NCBI GenBank assembly: GCA_010015655.1
Contig: ML976704.1
Span: 128,272 to 192,271, forward strand
Direction: 5' to 3'
From: Bimuria novae-zelandiae CBS 107.79
Taxonomy: Eukaryota; Ascomycota; Dothideomycetes; Pleosporales; Didymosphaeriaceae
Length of the DNA stretch: 64,000 nucleotides
Under the pieces are notes generated by a model, which was not told the DNA's origin, made no database searches, and was given only the letters and a program-made list of their open reading frames with translations. Below, piece by piece: positions 1 through 9,899 of this stretch. The stretch's first letter is position 1, and every line of letters begins with the position of its first letter. The translations under genes were made by a program, and so were the position numbers.

Positions 1-173
1 TATTTAATAATGGGTTACCCCAGGATCCAGAGCAAACAGAGACGTGTGGTACTATCCTGTCAACAAGGTCAAAACTTCGAGACTGTGGTAACAAAGTCAC
101 TTCTTAACAGCTCATGAACACCTTACTAACGTGTTCATAAGATAATAATCATCCTCAAGGGAAGGGGAATCTC

Positions 174-2253
174 ATGCGGGCCTCGTGTAAGGTTCAGTTC
201 AACATTATTATACCTGTATACGTAAGCGAGTGCCCCTACTATACGTTTACGTCAGAGGGTACACACACACACCCTCCTCCTCCACCTTCAAGGACTCCTG
301 AAGCTCTTTCAAAGGAGATAGTATCTCTTATTCACCGAATAAACGATCCAAGCATGACTGTTGGTATGCATGTTTTCTAAACACGTTCTAGACTATTTAC
401 TAACGTGTTAGCTTCCTTTCTTAAGTCACCGTTCCTTAGGGAACTTTGTAGGAACTATAACAAGCCTTCTTTTACACAGATACATCAATCGCTTGTAAAC
501 ATGGATCGTCTTGCTCAGGTTATATATCGCGAGAAGCTTATTCTGTTTCCTGCTGGTCAGGACCTCGCTGGGGTGGAGTTTGAGATGAAATTGAGGCACC
601 AAGACCTAGAAGAGGTACGCAAGCCGTTCAAAACGCACTTGCATCTAGTCTCTAATGTGTTTAGGCGTATATTAGGGAAATATACACCAATAACCTGGGC
701 AGCATCGTTCTAACTATGCATAAACCACAAGCTATTGTTTTTGCAAGCCTACAGACATTTCAGGTCGATCTCTCCTTTAAGCGAGTAGCGCGTGGGTTCC
801 ACGAGCTTATCTTTGCATACTTCCATGAGCAGCATGGCAAACGTAAGTAAACGTGTTCACAACTTGTTAGTATCCCGTTGCTAACCCTTTCTAGTGTTTA
901 CTCTCGCTCGAATGTATATCAACTGTGAGAAGCGACAAATATATCAAAAGTGCTTTAAAATCTTGTTCAAACACGTTTCTCAATGTGCTCAGAAAGATAT
1001 AAGGTGGAAGCATCTACATAATAATGGCTTTATTAGTGTTACTGTTGATATGGATGGGAAACAAATGAGTGGTACGTGATAAGAACCTATTCTAAACATG
1101 TTACTGACTGGTTATCGAAGGGTTCGGACGCTATCTCCAGTCGATTGATTCCAACAGCCGCCCCTAGCAGTGGCAACTTCAAAATACAGTTAAATTCTGT
1201 ACAGCGCACTTTCTACGAAGCATTAAAACAGCAACTCCTGGGATTAATCCAGAGTTTGATTTTGTACGCGGTCGAATGGCAGCTCTCCTTACCTGCCGAA
1301 GCTAGGAAGAATATGACACTCTTTGCGAGCAACTAATTGGTAATCTAATCGCAACCAGTTCTAAACATGTTAATAACAACTCCTTAGAGCACGAGAGCCC
1401 AACTGTTAGCAGCTAGGCAAGACACAAGCGCAATACAGTAATTGCAGCAGGGCTTAACAGAAATATTACATTAATAACCCAACGCGATTAGAATATACTA
1501 GAGGCTACTTCTAATCACGTTAAGCAGTCTGCGAAGAAGTCCTATTCGTTTAGCAAGGCTTTACGCCTTCTGCCAGCGATTCAAGCGTAAGACCCACTCA
1601 TATTGTGTTTAGAACGCGTTGCAAACATCATGCTAATTCTTTCTAGGGCTCAATTGCTTAATCAAAGGGATATTAATCAGTGGAGTACTCGAGTTCAAAG
1701 AGACATACGCCATGGCCAGCGTTCTCAAGGCCTTGCCTCTCGGTATAGTAACGCAATGGCTAGACAGAGTAGGTTACATTACGAACTTGTTCAAAGCGTG
1801 TTACTAACACCTCCAGAACGTAAACGTCAGCAACACCTCGATAGAGGCATAAATTATAATTCTAACGATAATAGGGAGGATGCTATCTTGTTTCAGGCTT
1901 CCTCCTCTAGCTATGTTCGAGCTAGAAGCACCTCAAGGCAAAGGCTAAGGCTCAGTAGGCACCCTACGCCTGCACTAGTTACTCAAACAGCAACCCAAGA
2001 CAGCGATTCAAGCTCTACAACAACGCCAACCCCATCACAACTTGTTACGATTCCGTTCAGATCACCTTCGTCGCAACTAAGCCTTCAACGTCAAGTACTC
2101 CAACAAAATCTTAATGCTCAACCACATATGAAATCCCTTGACGAAAGAGATAGGGAATCAATTGTACGAAGGCGCGAGCTGGAGAACGAGAAGCTTGAAA
2201 TAGAGCTAGAAATGCTTAGAAGTGAGAGAGCAAAGAAAACAAGCGAGCATTGA
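174..2253 (+). pseudogene. Decayed MULE-like transposase gene with six motif-bearing introns
   Basis: The coding parts resemble fungal Mutator-like transposases. The N-terminal exon has a Cys-containing stretch ending in THTHPPPPPSRTP, like the HxH end of a WRKY/GCM1-type zinc finger. A segment near 764-787 reads VDLSFKRV, a likely first catalytic Asp, and one near 1043-1070 reads VDMDGKQMSG, a likely second. A charged helical tail ends at 2253. Introns inferred from GT..AG, branch point and restored reading frame are 364-411, 843-894, 1340-1387, 1587-1646 and 1769-1816, with a degraded one starting at 1072. Splicing 364-411 joins MTV to ASFLKSPF, and 843-894 joins EQHGK to LFTLARMY. Damage includes an in-frame TAG at 1303-1305, a frame break near 710 and a lost 3' splice site near 1120. 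Family assignment rests on motif recall and is moderate. Each intron contains the AACNNGTT palindrome described separately. Confidence 0.55.
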
Positions 2254-3484
2254 CGTAAATTAGTGTTAGGAATGCATTGTAAATGTATTCAGAACGCGTT
2301 CATGTTTATTACCTGAATTGGTTTGGAGATACGGCAGTATAGAGTTAATTGCTGCTAGAACTACCTAACCTGTGGTCATTGATCTGAGAACATGTTGGGA
2401 ACACGTTGGAAGTGTCTTGAGAACTAATTGATTCTGTGGAAGCCTGGTTTTGATGATGTTTAGAACATGATCTGAACTGGATGTGAATTTAATCAGCAGC
2501 CTCATCCGAACTAGAACTCGCGTCTGCCCAGCCCTTGAACCACCGAGTGCTATCGCAATCGTCAGTCCACGTGCATGCTGAACATGTTAGTAGCATGTTA
2601 CAGACACTATAGGAATAGTTTCTACCTTTGCTAGCTGGATTAGCAGTCTTGCAAGAATCACAAGGGTAGGGCGCATTCTTCTGCTTGAGGATCTGGGCGG
2701 CTCTTGCAAAGTTGACCTGAACGCGTTATCAACATGTTCTCATCATTTGCGAACCAAATTACCTTGTTTTTATTCTTGCCTTTAGTGAATGTAGGAAGCG
2801 CAATTCGATCACAACCAGTTGGGATCGTGATAGCAAGAGACTTAGGACAGGTACGAAGGGCTTTGGGGGTGGATGATGGTTCTTGCCAGTCGTTCTTAAA
2901 TTGTTCGGAAGGTGTTGGAGGCTTAAGTTCGTTATGCTTCTTCATGATTGCTGAATACCAGACTGTAGAGATGTTAGGATCACGTTGAGAACATGTTTAG
3001 AAGTACTTGCCACGGGAATTCATAATATCCTCCATCTTCGGATTCCCAGTGTGTTCTGCCTTGCCCACCGTAATTTCGGAGTGATGCTTCTTTACGTGGG
3101 TAACCAGTGCACCTCGAGTTTTCAGCGCGTTCTAAACACGTTAGTAACACAACTAACAAAAAGTTTTGAAGCGTGAGAATATGTCTAGAACATGTTAGGA
3201 ATATGGTTTTCTTACCCCACAGAGCTCGTCGCCCACCTTCGCCCTACAGTATATCTCCCCAAAGTGTATCGTGACCTCGCCGCTAGTGTTCTGAACATGT
3301 TAGGAACCGGTTGAGATCGTGTACAGGTTACACGCACTTCTTCGAAAGGGTCGCAACCAAAGGGAGGGCAACCAAGCTCGCTATAGGCTTTGTAGGCTGG
3401 CTAGAACACGTTTAGATGAGGTACAGAACGTCTTAAGGTGTATTACACTCATAAGCAGCTGTTTGGACATGATGAGAACCTGTT
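380..3484. repeat. Dispersed AACNNGTT palindrome array in noncoding DNA
   Basis: Exact copies begin at 380, 402, 850, 861, 1095, 1364, 1613, 1784, 2293, 2389, 2400, 2581, 2720, 2731, 2990, 3135, 3189, 3294, 3305, 3405 and 3477. I count 21 by eye, where under one is expected by chance. The fuller form is TTCTAAACATGTTA or its complement. All lie in proposed introns, in the spacer 2254-2488, or upstream of the minus-strand gene, and none in proposed exons. Many abut or overlap the CTAAC branch point. The cause could be a protein-binding site or a shared intron origin. Confidence 0.85.
2489..3400 (-). CDS. Zinc-finger protein convergent with the MULE-like transposase, at least six exons
   Basis: Exons on the minus strand, 5' to 3', are 3332-3400, 3216-3290, 3007-3131, 2763-2962, 2626-2716 and 2489-2577. 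The introns between them are 41-48 nt, except 3132-3215 (84 nt). The joined product has a C2H2-like stretch (LCGNALKTRGALVTHVKKHH), then KKHNELKPPTPSEQF. A Cys cluster follows (PCDSCKTANPASK then ACTWTDDC, spacing C-x2-C-x10-C-x5-C), and the acidic tail ends DEAAD-stop. Splices 2717-2762 and 2578-2625 keep frame perfectly. The 2963-3006 junction is one base out of frame, so the copy may be mutated or an exon edge misplaced. Further 5' exons are possible upstream of 3401. I infer a nucleic-acid-binding role and an accessory function for the same element; no exact family is recognised. Confidence 0.5.
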
Positions 3485-3612
3485 GTTGAGAGGAAATAAA
3501 GTTGTTGGTAGGGTTAGGTAAGAGGCAAAATTTCGTTGGTGGGGTCACCTTTGGCGTGGTGGGATTACCTAAGCGTTGGTAAGCCGAGGCTTTCGGTGTG
3601 GTGGGGTTAACT
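3485..3612. repeat. Imperfect GGTGGGGTTA-type short repeats, possible element end
   Basis: Several related short units follow one another (ggtggggtcacctttggcg, tggtgggattacctaagcg, tggtggggttaactgc). They sit just beyond the zinc-finger gene, before AT-rich DNA begins. This could be the subterminal region of the left-edge mobile element. The opposite end lies outside the window, so inverted-repeat status cannot be tested. Confidence 0.35.
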
Positions 3613-4095
3613 GCAACCACGCATTTTTTCTCCAGACACACACAGAACACGAACATCATCAATCAATCATCACATCCATCAAATTCTCATCATTGCATTA
3701 TCTCAAAGTGACAGAACACTATCAAATCTGACAAATAGGAAGAATAGAAGATCTAATAGATAATCTTATATATAACACGCTAGAAGAAATAGCCATGTAT
3801 ATATAAACTATTAAACTACTAACTTCTACTTAGTAACTTGAAATAGAATCGTTCTATAAGGATAATACTACTAAGGACATATTAGACTATTAAGACAAAG
3901 TAGACTCACTAGGCTACTATTAAGGGAGGAAAATTAAGGATAAATACTTAACTCTTTTATTTATACTACTATCCGCAGTATTACTTGCTTAGTTAATAGT
4001 GAAAAACTAATCTAAAGTAATATAATATAGGTTATTTAAGATTATCCCCTAGGTAGTAGCTTTTATGGCGGGAACTTAAGCTAGTTACGTTATAA
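3613..4095. other. AT-rich stretch without recognisable gene
   Basis: About 480 bp of AT-rich, stop-dense sequence before the first Copia LTR. I see no gene here. It may be the left part of an older element that the minus-strand Copia split. Confidence 0.4.
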
Positions 4096-4212
4096 TGTGA
4101 GGAAGGGAAGAGCTGCGTTCATTCCTCTACAGTAGAAGTATCCTACATATATATACACTCTGGATCCACCCAAGAGTCTTGGCATAGAACCTGATGGAAT
4201 CGTACCGTAACA
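4096..4212 (-). repeat. Copia 3' LTR (117 bp)
   Basis: Identical over its full length to 9376-9492. It starts TGTGAGGAAGG and ends CGTAACA on the plus strand, and is preceded by the TATAA target duplication. Confidence 0.95.
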
Positions 4213-4659
4213 CACCCCCCCAGCTGCAGTGGACAACAAAGCTGACTTCTTTAAGATATCAATCTGAGTCTCCCCATATAGTCGCACCCCCCGATCTTCT
4301 TTTCAATACCAGGTAGAAAAGTCATCAGGCTCTGGTACATCGTTGCCAGTAGATGGTCCCTTTAGCTGCTCTGTGATATCTGTGAGGCCTAGCTATTTAA
4401 CAAAGTTGTTGTGTTTCTGTCGAACTAGTGTCTTTGTAAGACCGTCCGCAGGCATCTGATTTGTAGGCTTCCATTCAATCTGCAGCTTCCCAGCATCTAC
4501 TTCCTATCGTAGCCACATCTGATGTGTGTCGACATGTCTCAGCTTTGTATAAAGCCTATCCTCAGCCTTGTTGACAATCCCTACAGTCTGCTAATTGTCA
4601 CAGTATAAGGTAGGTAAGATCTCTGGCTAAAAGCGTACGTAGTTGAATATCTTGTTCCA

Positions 4660-5163
4660 CTATTCCATCTCGCTACCAGCAGTGGACAGAGCGAGCAACT
4701 CAGCCTCAGTAGTCGATTTCGTGACTGAGCGCTGTAAGGTCGATTTCCAGTCAATTAGCAGTCCATATAGCTTGAACAAGTAGCCTTGTGAGCTTCGACG
4801 CGTATCAGGATCGTCAGTATATGCTGCGTCAGAGGCTCCATAGAACAGTGGTTCTGTTCCCGCTCTAGGATCGTCCTCAGGCGTCTCACAGAGATATGTC
4901 GTGTTCTCTGTACCTAGCCGTGAGGCTCCGATAGCTAGATGCTTTGTGCCAACTAGATATCGCCATACATGCTTGGCAGCGTTCAAATGCTTCTGCCCTG
5001 GATTCTGCAGGTGACGTGCCAGTACTGAGTGTGCGCGAGCGACATCAGGCCGTGTAAACGTCGAGATGTAGGCCAGTGAGCCTACTAGTTGCTGATAAGT
5101 GTGGGTACGTTGAGAATTCGGTTCCTCAGTGCTTGGAGCTAGATAATTCTCCACTAGCGGCAC
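4660..5163 (-). pseudogene. Copia RNase H domain fragment of the polyprotein
   Basis: An uninterrupted 167-residue frame carries the standard end of Copia polyproteins: YQQLVGSLAYIS..TRPDVARAHSVLARHLQNP, then WRYLVGTKHLAI, YGASDAAYTDD (first catalytic Asp), SSQGYLFKLYG, and SVTKSTTEAELLALSTAGSE with the catalytic Glu. It is the best preserved piece of the element. Reverse-transcriptase sequence continues toward higher coordinates, with YVDD near 5386-5403, but is broken by stops. Confidence 0.85.
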
Positions 5164-7098
5164 GGCTGGGTAGGCCTTGTGAGTCTGTACAAGGTCAAAC
5201 TTTGTTGCAATCTTGTTAATAAAGGAATCCTGAATTAGCCAGATTTTCCCTTTTGACTAATCCCTCATAATCCGTATACCTAGGAACTACCTTAGTTCTC
5301 CTAGACATCGTACCTCGTACGTAGCTCGCAGCCTTCGTTCAAACTGACTATAATGCTCCAGGTTGTCTGGGTGTACTAGAACCACAATATCGTCAACATA
5401 GAAGAAGATAATCAGGCTCTCGCTGGTAAATAAGCAGGGTACTTCCTTAACTAGCTTTAGTCTTAGCTTAACTAGAGTACTCTTTAAGTGCTTATACTAG
5501 AGAAGTAGAGCATCGCGCAGGCCGTAGAGTGCGCGCTTAAGCTCTAGTAGCTTACTAAGTTAATCTATAAATCTGTCAGGCGTGCGTACATAGATCAGAC
5601 GATTGAGGTAAGCATTCAGGAAGGCATTCAGAACATCATACTGATAGGCAAGTAGCCCAAAGGCAGCTGATAGAGTAATTAGGAAGCGGAAAACGCGTGC
5701 TGCCAGCGTTGCTGCGTAGGTGTCTTCCTAGTCTTCCTGTAGGTCCCCTCTGACTACCAGTCGCGCCTTGAACTTGTAAAGGTAGCCATCCTGATCGAAC
5801 TTGTACGTGAATACCTACATAAGTAGTAGCACTTCGCCTTGCACAGTCGCCTGAGTAGCTGTGGTCCTGCTAAAACACCCCTTGCTTTTGCAACTGTTGA
5901 GCTCAGCACTTGCAGCTGCACGAAACTCTGCGCCGAATGGGTGCTTCTCTAGATCCTTCCATCGCTTCGGTGGAGGCGGCAGCTGATCGCGATGTAGCCT
6001 AGTTCTAGGAAGCTCACTGAGTAACTTCTCTGGCGCGGATGGGTTGACAGCCGCAGCAAATGTAGCGAAGTAGTCTCTGGGTGTCTTGCTGTTTCTGCGC
6101 CTTCTGCCAGATATAATATGGCTAGCGTCAACATTACTGCTGATCTCGTCTCGTCTGCGCGCGTTGTTTGAATGTCAATTTAGTGCTTCGTCTCCTTTTG
6201 CTAGCGGTTGCCAGCCGCGAGGAAGCTTAACTTCGTTATCTACTATCTAAATAGATTGCTAATTTCCAGATGTAGCACTAGGCTCTAGCGTTTCTTCTAG
6301 TGTTAAAAGTCCGCGCTACTTACTTAACTTGGCTTTTACTACCTTTGTTATCTGCTGCTAGCGCATTAGTTTACCTAGAAGCTGCGCTTTAGCACTGTCC
6401 TCGTCTTTTAAAGTGTTTATTCGTGTATTGTTCCAAGTCGTGTCAAGCGGCTAATCGATTTCTAGATCCTCTAGCTCATCTAACTCTTCGATATCTAGTA
6501 CTGTTACTGCTCTGCGTAGCGTCTCCTTCTCAGCATATACCTCGTTGGTAGTGTATAGCTTTGAGGGCATAAGGACCACATCTCTAGTCCTGATAACTCT
6601 GCCCAGTGTTGGCATCCAAATGCGATAAATGTTCGTCGAATCGTATCTAACTAGGTGTCCTATTAAAGCACGAGATTCTAGCTTCTCTCCGCGCTTTACT
6701 TGCTGATTAAGGACGTACGCTCGTGCTCCTATAATACTAAGATAAGCTACTAATGGCTTTACACCTCTAATAATCTAATAAGGTGTTTTCTAGTTAAGCG
6801 ATTCAGTAGGTGTGCGATTAAGCAGATAGATAGCCACTATAACGCATTTATTTAATAGCTCCTTTAGTAGATCTGCTTTAAGCCTGATAGCTCTTGCACG
6901 GATAATAATTAAATGGCCGGCTTTCTCTATTAAACTATTCTGCTCTTCTATATACTCTGCACGCGGTTCGACGACGATCCCTAGATCCTTAAAGACACTA
7001 AGTAGCTTAGAATAGCCTCGTTCGCTATTAAGTCTTACAACAGCTACATGCGCGCGGAATTGACGTTATAGTTTAGCTAGTAATCTCTAAGCTACTTG

Positions 7099-7545
7099 TT
7101 AAAGCGTTGTTAAGCTTTTATTAGGTAGGCAACAAGCTTCGTGCCACTTGCTGTACTGGTCCACGGCGTGGAATAGCCATAGATCTCCATTGTAGCAACG
7201 CTCGGTGCGCTCCCTCAGCTGTATGAGGTCTATTCCTAGTTGATAGAATGGACGTTCTGTTGGCTCTCGTGGAGCTCTCCTGCTTATCAACTTATGTAGC
7301 TTCGTCTCTGTACAGACCTCACAGTCTGTCCACAACGGCGCATGCTCTGGCTGCTCGCTGAGCTGTATTCTATCGACGTTCTCTGATAAATGAGCGATCG
7401 CCTTCTGGCTCGCATGGCCAAACACTCTATGAGCTTCCATCGCACTCACGCTCATTGGCTTCCTGCTAGAGTAGGATGGCCTAGGTCGGTACTGAGTTGC
7501 ATAGAGTTCTAATGGCGGTCGGTCGTTGCAATCCAAGTCTATCAA
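7099..7545 (-). pseudogene. Copia GAG-pre-integrase and integrase N-terminal fragment
   Basis: An open 148-residue frame contains HRVFGHASQKAIAHL, then CEVCTETKLHKLISRR, the HHCC-type GAG-pre-integrase motif. The integrase core begins at YQLGIDLIQL, and the second Asp is likely in FHAVDQYSKW. Stops interrupt the frame on both sides, so this is part of the degraded polyprotein rather than a separate gene. Confidence 0.82.
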
Positions 7546-9375
7546 CTAGTGACTACCATTATATTTAAGCTGGCATATTACATTTAATAGCTTCTTTTAG
7601 TATAGGTAGTTTTAGCTAGAGTTGAATTTAATGCCTAGGCTTCTGCATCGAGATAGGCTAACAATACTCGTGAAGAACTTAGGTATGTATACGACGTACG
7701 TTAGTCGAATTGTCTTAACTCTAAAAGGTATATTGATTTTAAGCAGGACCTCTCCCTATTCCTAAATAGGTATTAATTGGTCACTAGCGTACGCGCTTTC
7801 TTCTAGCTTAGCATTAGAGATCTTCTTCCAGCTATATGCCTTGGTATTGGTAACATGCGTATTCGAGCCAGGATCAAGAATCCATCTATTCAGTAGTGGA
7901 GGCCGAAGCATTGGCTTGTTGGTAGCAGCGACCTGAAGTGCACCACACTAAGGCATTGTAGCTGGCTACTAGCTATTATCGAAAGCAGTGACTTCTCCTG
8001 ACTTAGTAGGCGTCCTAGTATTGCTTTTGGCTAGCCTGTTCTCTATTTTTTGAAGAACCTTTGCCATAGGTGACTAATTGGCTTAAAGCTTCTGGAACTT
8101 CTTCTCGACGTCTTTGTTTGGCCGCCAATTAGCAGGTCGTAAAGCCGTATTGACGTAGTAGCAACTGTCGAATCTATGCTTCTCGCCACATAGGCAGGTT
8201 AGTGTCTTCTTCTAACGCTCATTCTTCTGATCCTTTAACTAATTGGCTGGCTGATCGGCTGGTAGAGTAACACCTAGAGTAGCGAATGTACCTAGTCCTG
8301 ATACAATTGGTCGAGTCCGTCGATAGTACAAAGTAAAATTGGCTACTAGATTAGAGATGCTGATAAAGTCTTTACTAGTCCGTTCTGCTATAATAAGCGC
8401 TAATAGCTGACTTAATGCCCAGCTATTATCTAGGCCTTTAATTAATAGGATAAAGTCTTCTTGCGCTTAATTGCCATAGACCTTTAGCATGCCCGCTTAG
8501 GTCATAAGACGCGTTGTCTCTATCTAGTCCTAAAACTAGGTGTCGAGGTTTGCCTTTCGTAGTCGATTCTTAAGTACCTAATAACGTGCTTAGAGTTAAG
8601 CATTGCGCTCACCTTAGCTAGGACAGAGGTGCTTCATCAGAGTTCTTAGTCGCTCATGTGTGCTCGAGCAGTCGGCGATTAGATAAATATGCCGCAATGC
8701 AATTGTTCTATTAATCTGCTCTGTAAAGTTTCCAAGAGCTTTTTCTTTCTGCCGCCATTCGGCTAGTGCACTTTGATAGTCCTTTTGCCAAAGCTCGTAT
8801 CTTCTTAGCTCCTGATCTGTGAGGTCCAGGATAGTGACTTCTTCGGCATCTTGATCGCCTGCTGCGCCACCCCCTGTGCCCCTTGCGCTCCCTGCTTCGC
8901 CACTTACGTTACCACCTCTTGCAGTTCTTGGCTTATGAAATTCCTTTAGCTTAAGCCTTTTAGGCTTCTCTGTCTCTAACTTAGAGACTTCTTCGTGGCT
9001 TAGCGATAGATCGACGTATTCCTAGATATAGTTCCTGACTGCGTAGTCCTTTCTGAGGAATATCTATTTCGACCAATCCTCTAGTTTGTCGAGTATAACG
9101 GTCTCTTTCGTAATTAGCAGGTCTAATTTAGTCGCTATCCTTGCAAGATGCGGCGTCCGTATTCTGTGCGGCGTCTGTATTCTGTACGACGTTGATTCTC
9201 TAACGACGAGGTCCTAACTAGCGCTAATCCTAGACGATTCACGTCTCTTAACTAATTGTCCAGTGACAACGAGGTCCCAACTTAACGACGTAACAACTGA
9301 CTAGGTCTGCAAAGATAGACCCTAGTACAATACCCTGTGAACGTAGCGATTGTTGAAGGCTTCCGGGCTTATAAC

Positions 9376-9492
9376 TGTGAGGAAGGGAAGAGCTGCGTTC
9401 ATTCCTCTACAGTAGAAGTATCCTACATATATATACACTCTGGATCCACCCAAGAGTCTTGGCATAGAACCTGATGGAATCGTACCGTAACA
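9376..9492 (-). repeat. Copia 5' LTR (117 bp)
   Basis: Identical to 4096-4212. It is followed directly by TATAA (9493-9497), the matching target-site duplication. Confidence 0.95.
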
Positions 9493-9899
9493 TATAATCT
9501 ATAAAGGTAATATTATAGATAAGGTAAAAATAATAAGATTACTCGCTAAAGGCTTAAAGCCTTATTAAAATTAACTTTTACCTTTGCTAACGTGCCATAC
9601 TAAGCTTAAGGACTACCTAATAGGTAAACTATTTAAAAAAAAAAAAGTAGAATAGACCTATCTTATAAGCTATTAATAAACAAAATTATAATTAGAGGTA
9701 CTAATAAAGATGACTAAACTAACAGGATAATAGATCTTTAACTATATATAAGTATATACATATAAACTTAATAAGTATTATTACTTGCTAAAGTGCAAGG
9801 CGCGACTAGTTATCTAAAGTAACTAATAATAGAATATTACCTCATAGGACACTTACGTAGCTACACTTACTAGCCAGTTATTCTAAATACTAATAGTAC

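Larger units (their letters stand above)
4096..9492 (-). mobile_element. Ty1/Copia LTR retrotransposon, minus orientation
   Basis: Two identical 117-bp LTRs bound a 5.4-kb element, flanked by the target duplication TATAA (4091-4095 and 9493-9497). LTR ends are TG..CA. A polypurine run (complement of the C run at 4213-4221) lies just inside the 4096-4212 LTR, making that the 3' LTR and the coding strand minus. In minus-strand order the interior holds a Gag-type zinc knuckle CLCGEKHRFDSC near 8160-8200, the GAG-pre-integrase/integrase segment (7099-7545), reverse transcriptase with YDVLNAFLNA near 5610-5640 and an intact YVDD near 5386-5403, and RNase H (4660-5163). Many CAG-to-TAG type stops interrupt the frame between these intact patches, so the copy is not autonomous. 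Confidence 0.93.

Noticed and set aside
174..2253. Transposase gene as an intact single-exon gene
   Set aside because: Frames change at intron borders, and an in-frame TAG at 1303 plus a break near 710 remain after splicing.
380..3484. CRISPR array, because of the short palindromic repeats
   Set aside because: Spacing is irregular, the unit is only 8-14 bp, and the sites lie in introns and spacers of eukaryotic genes.
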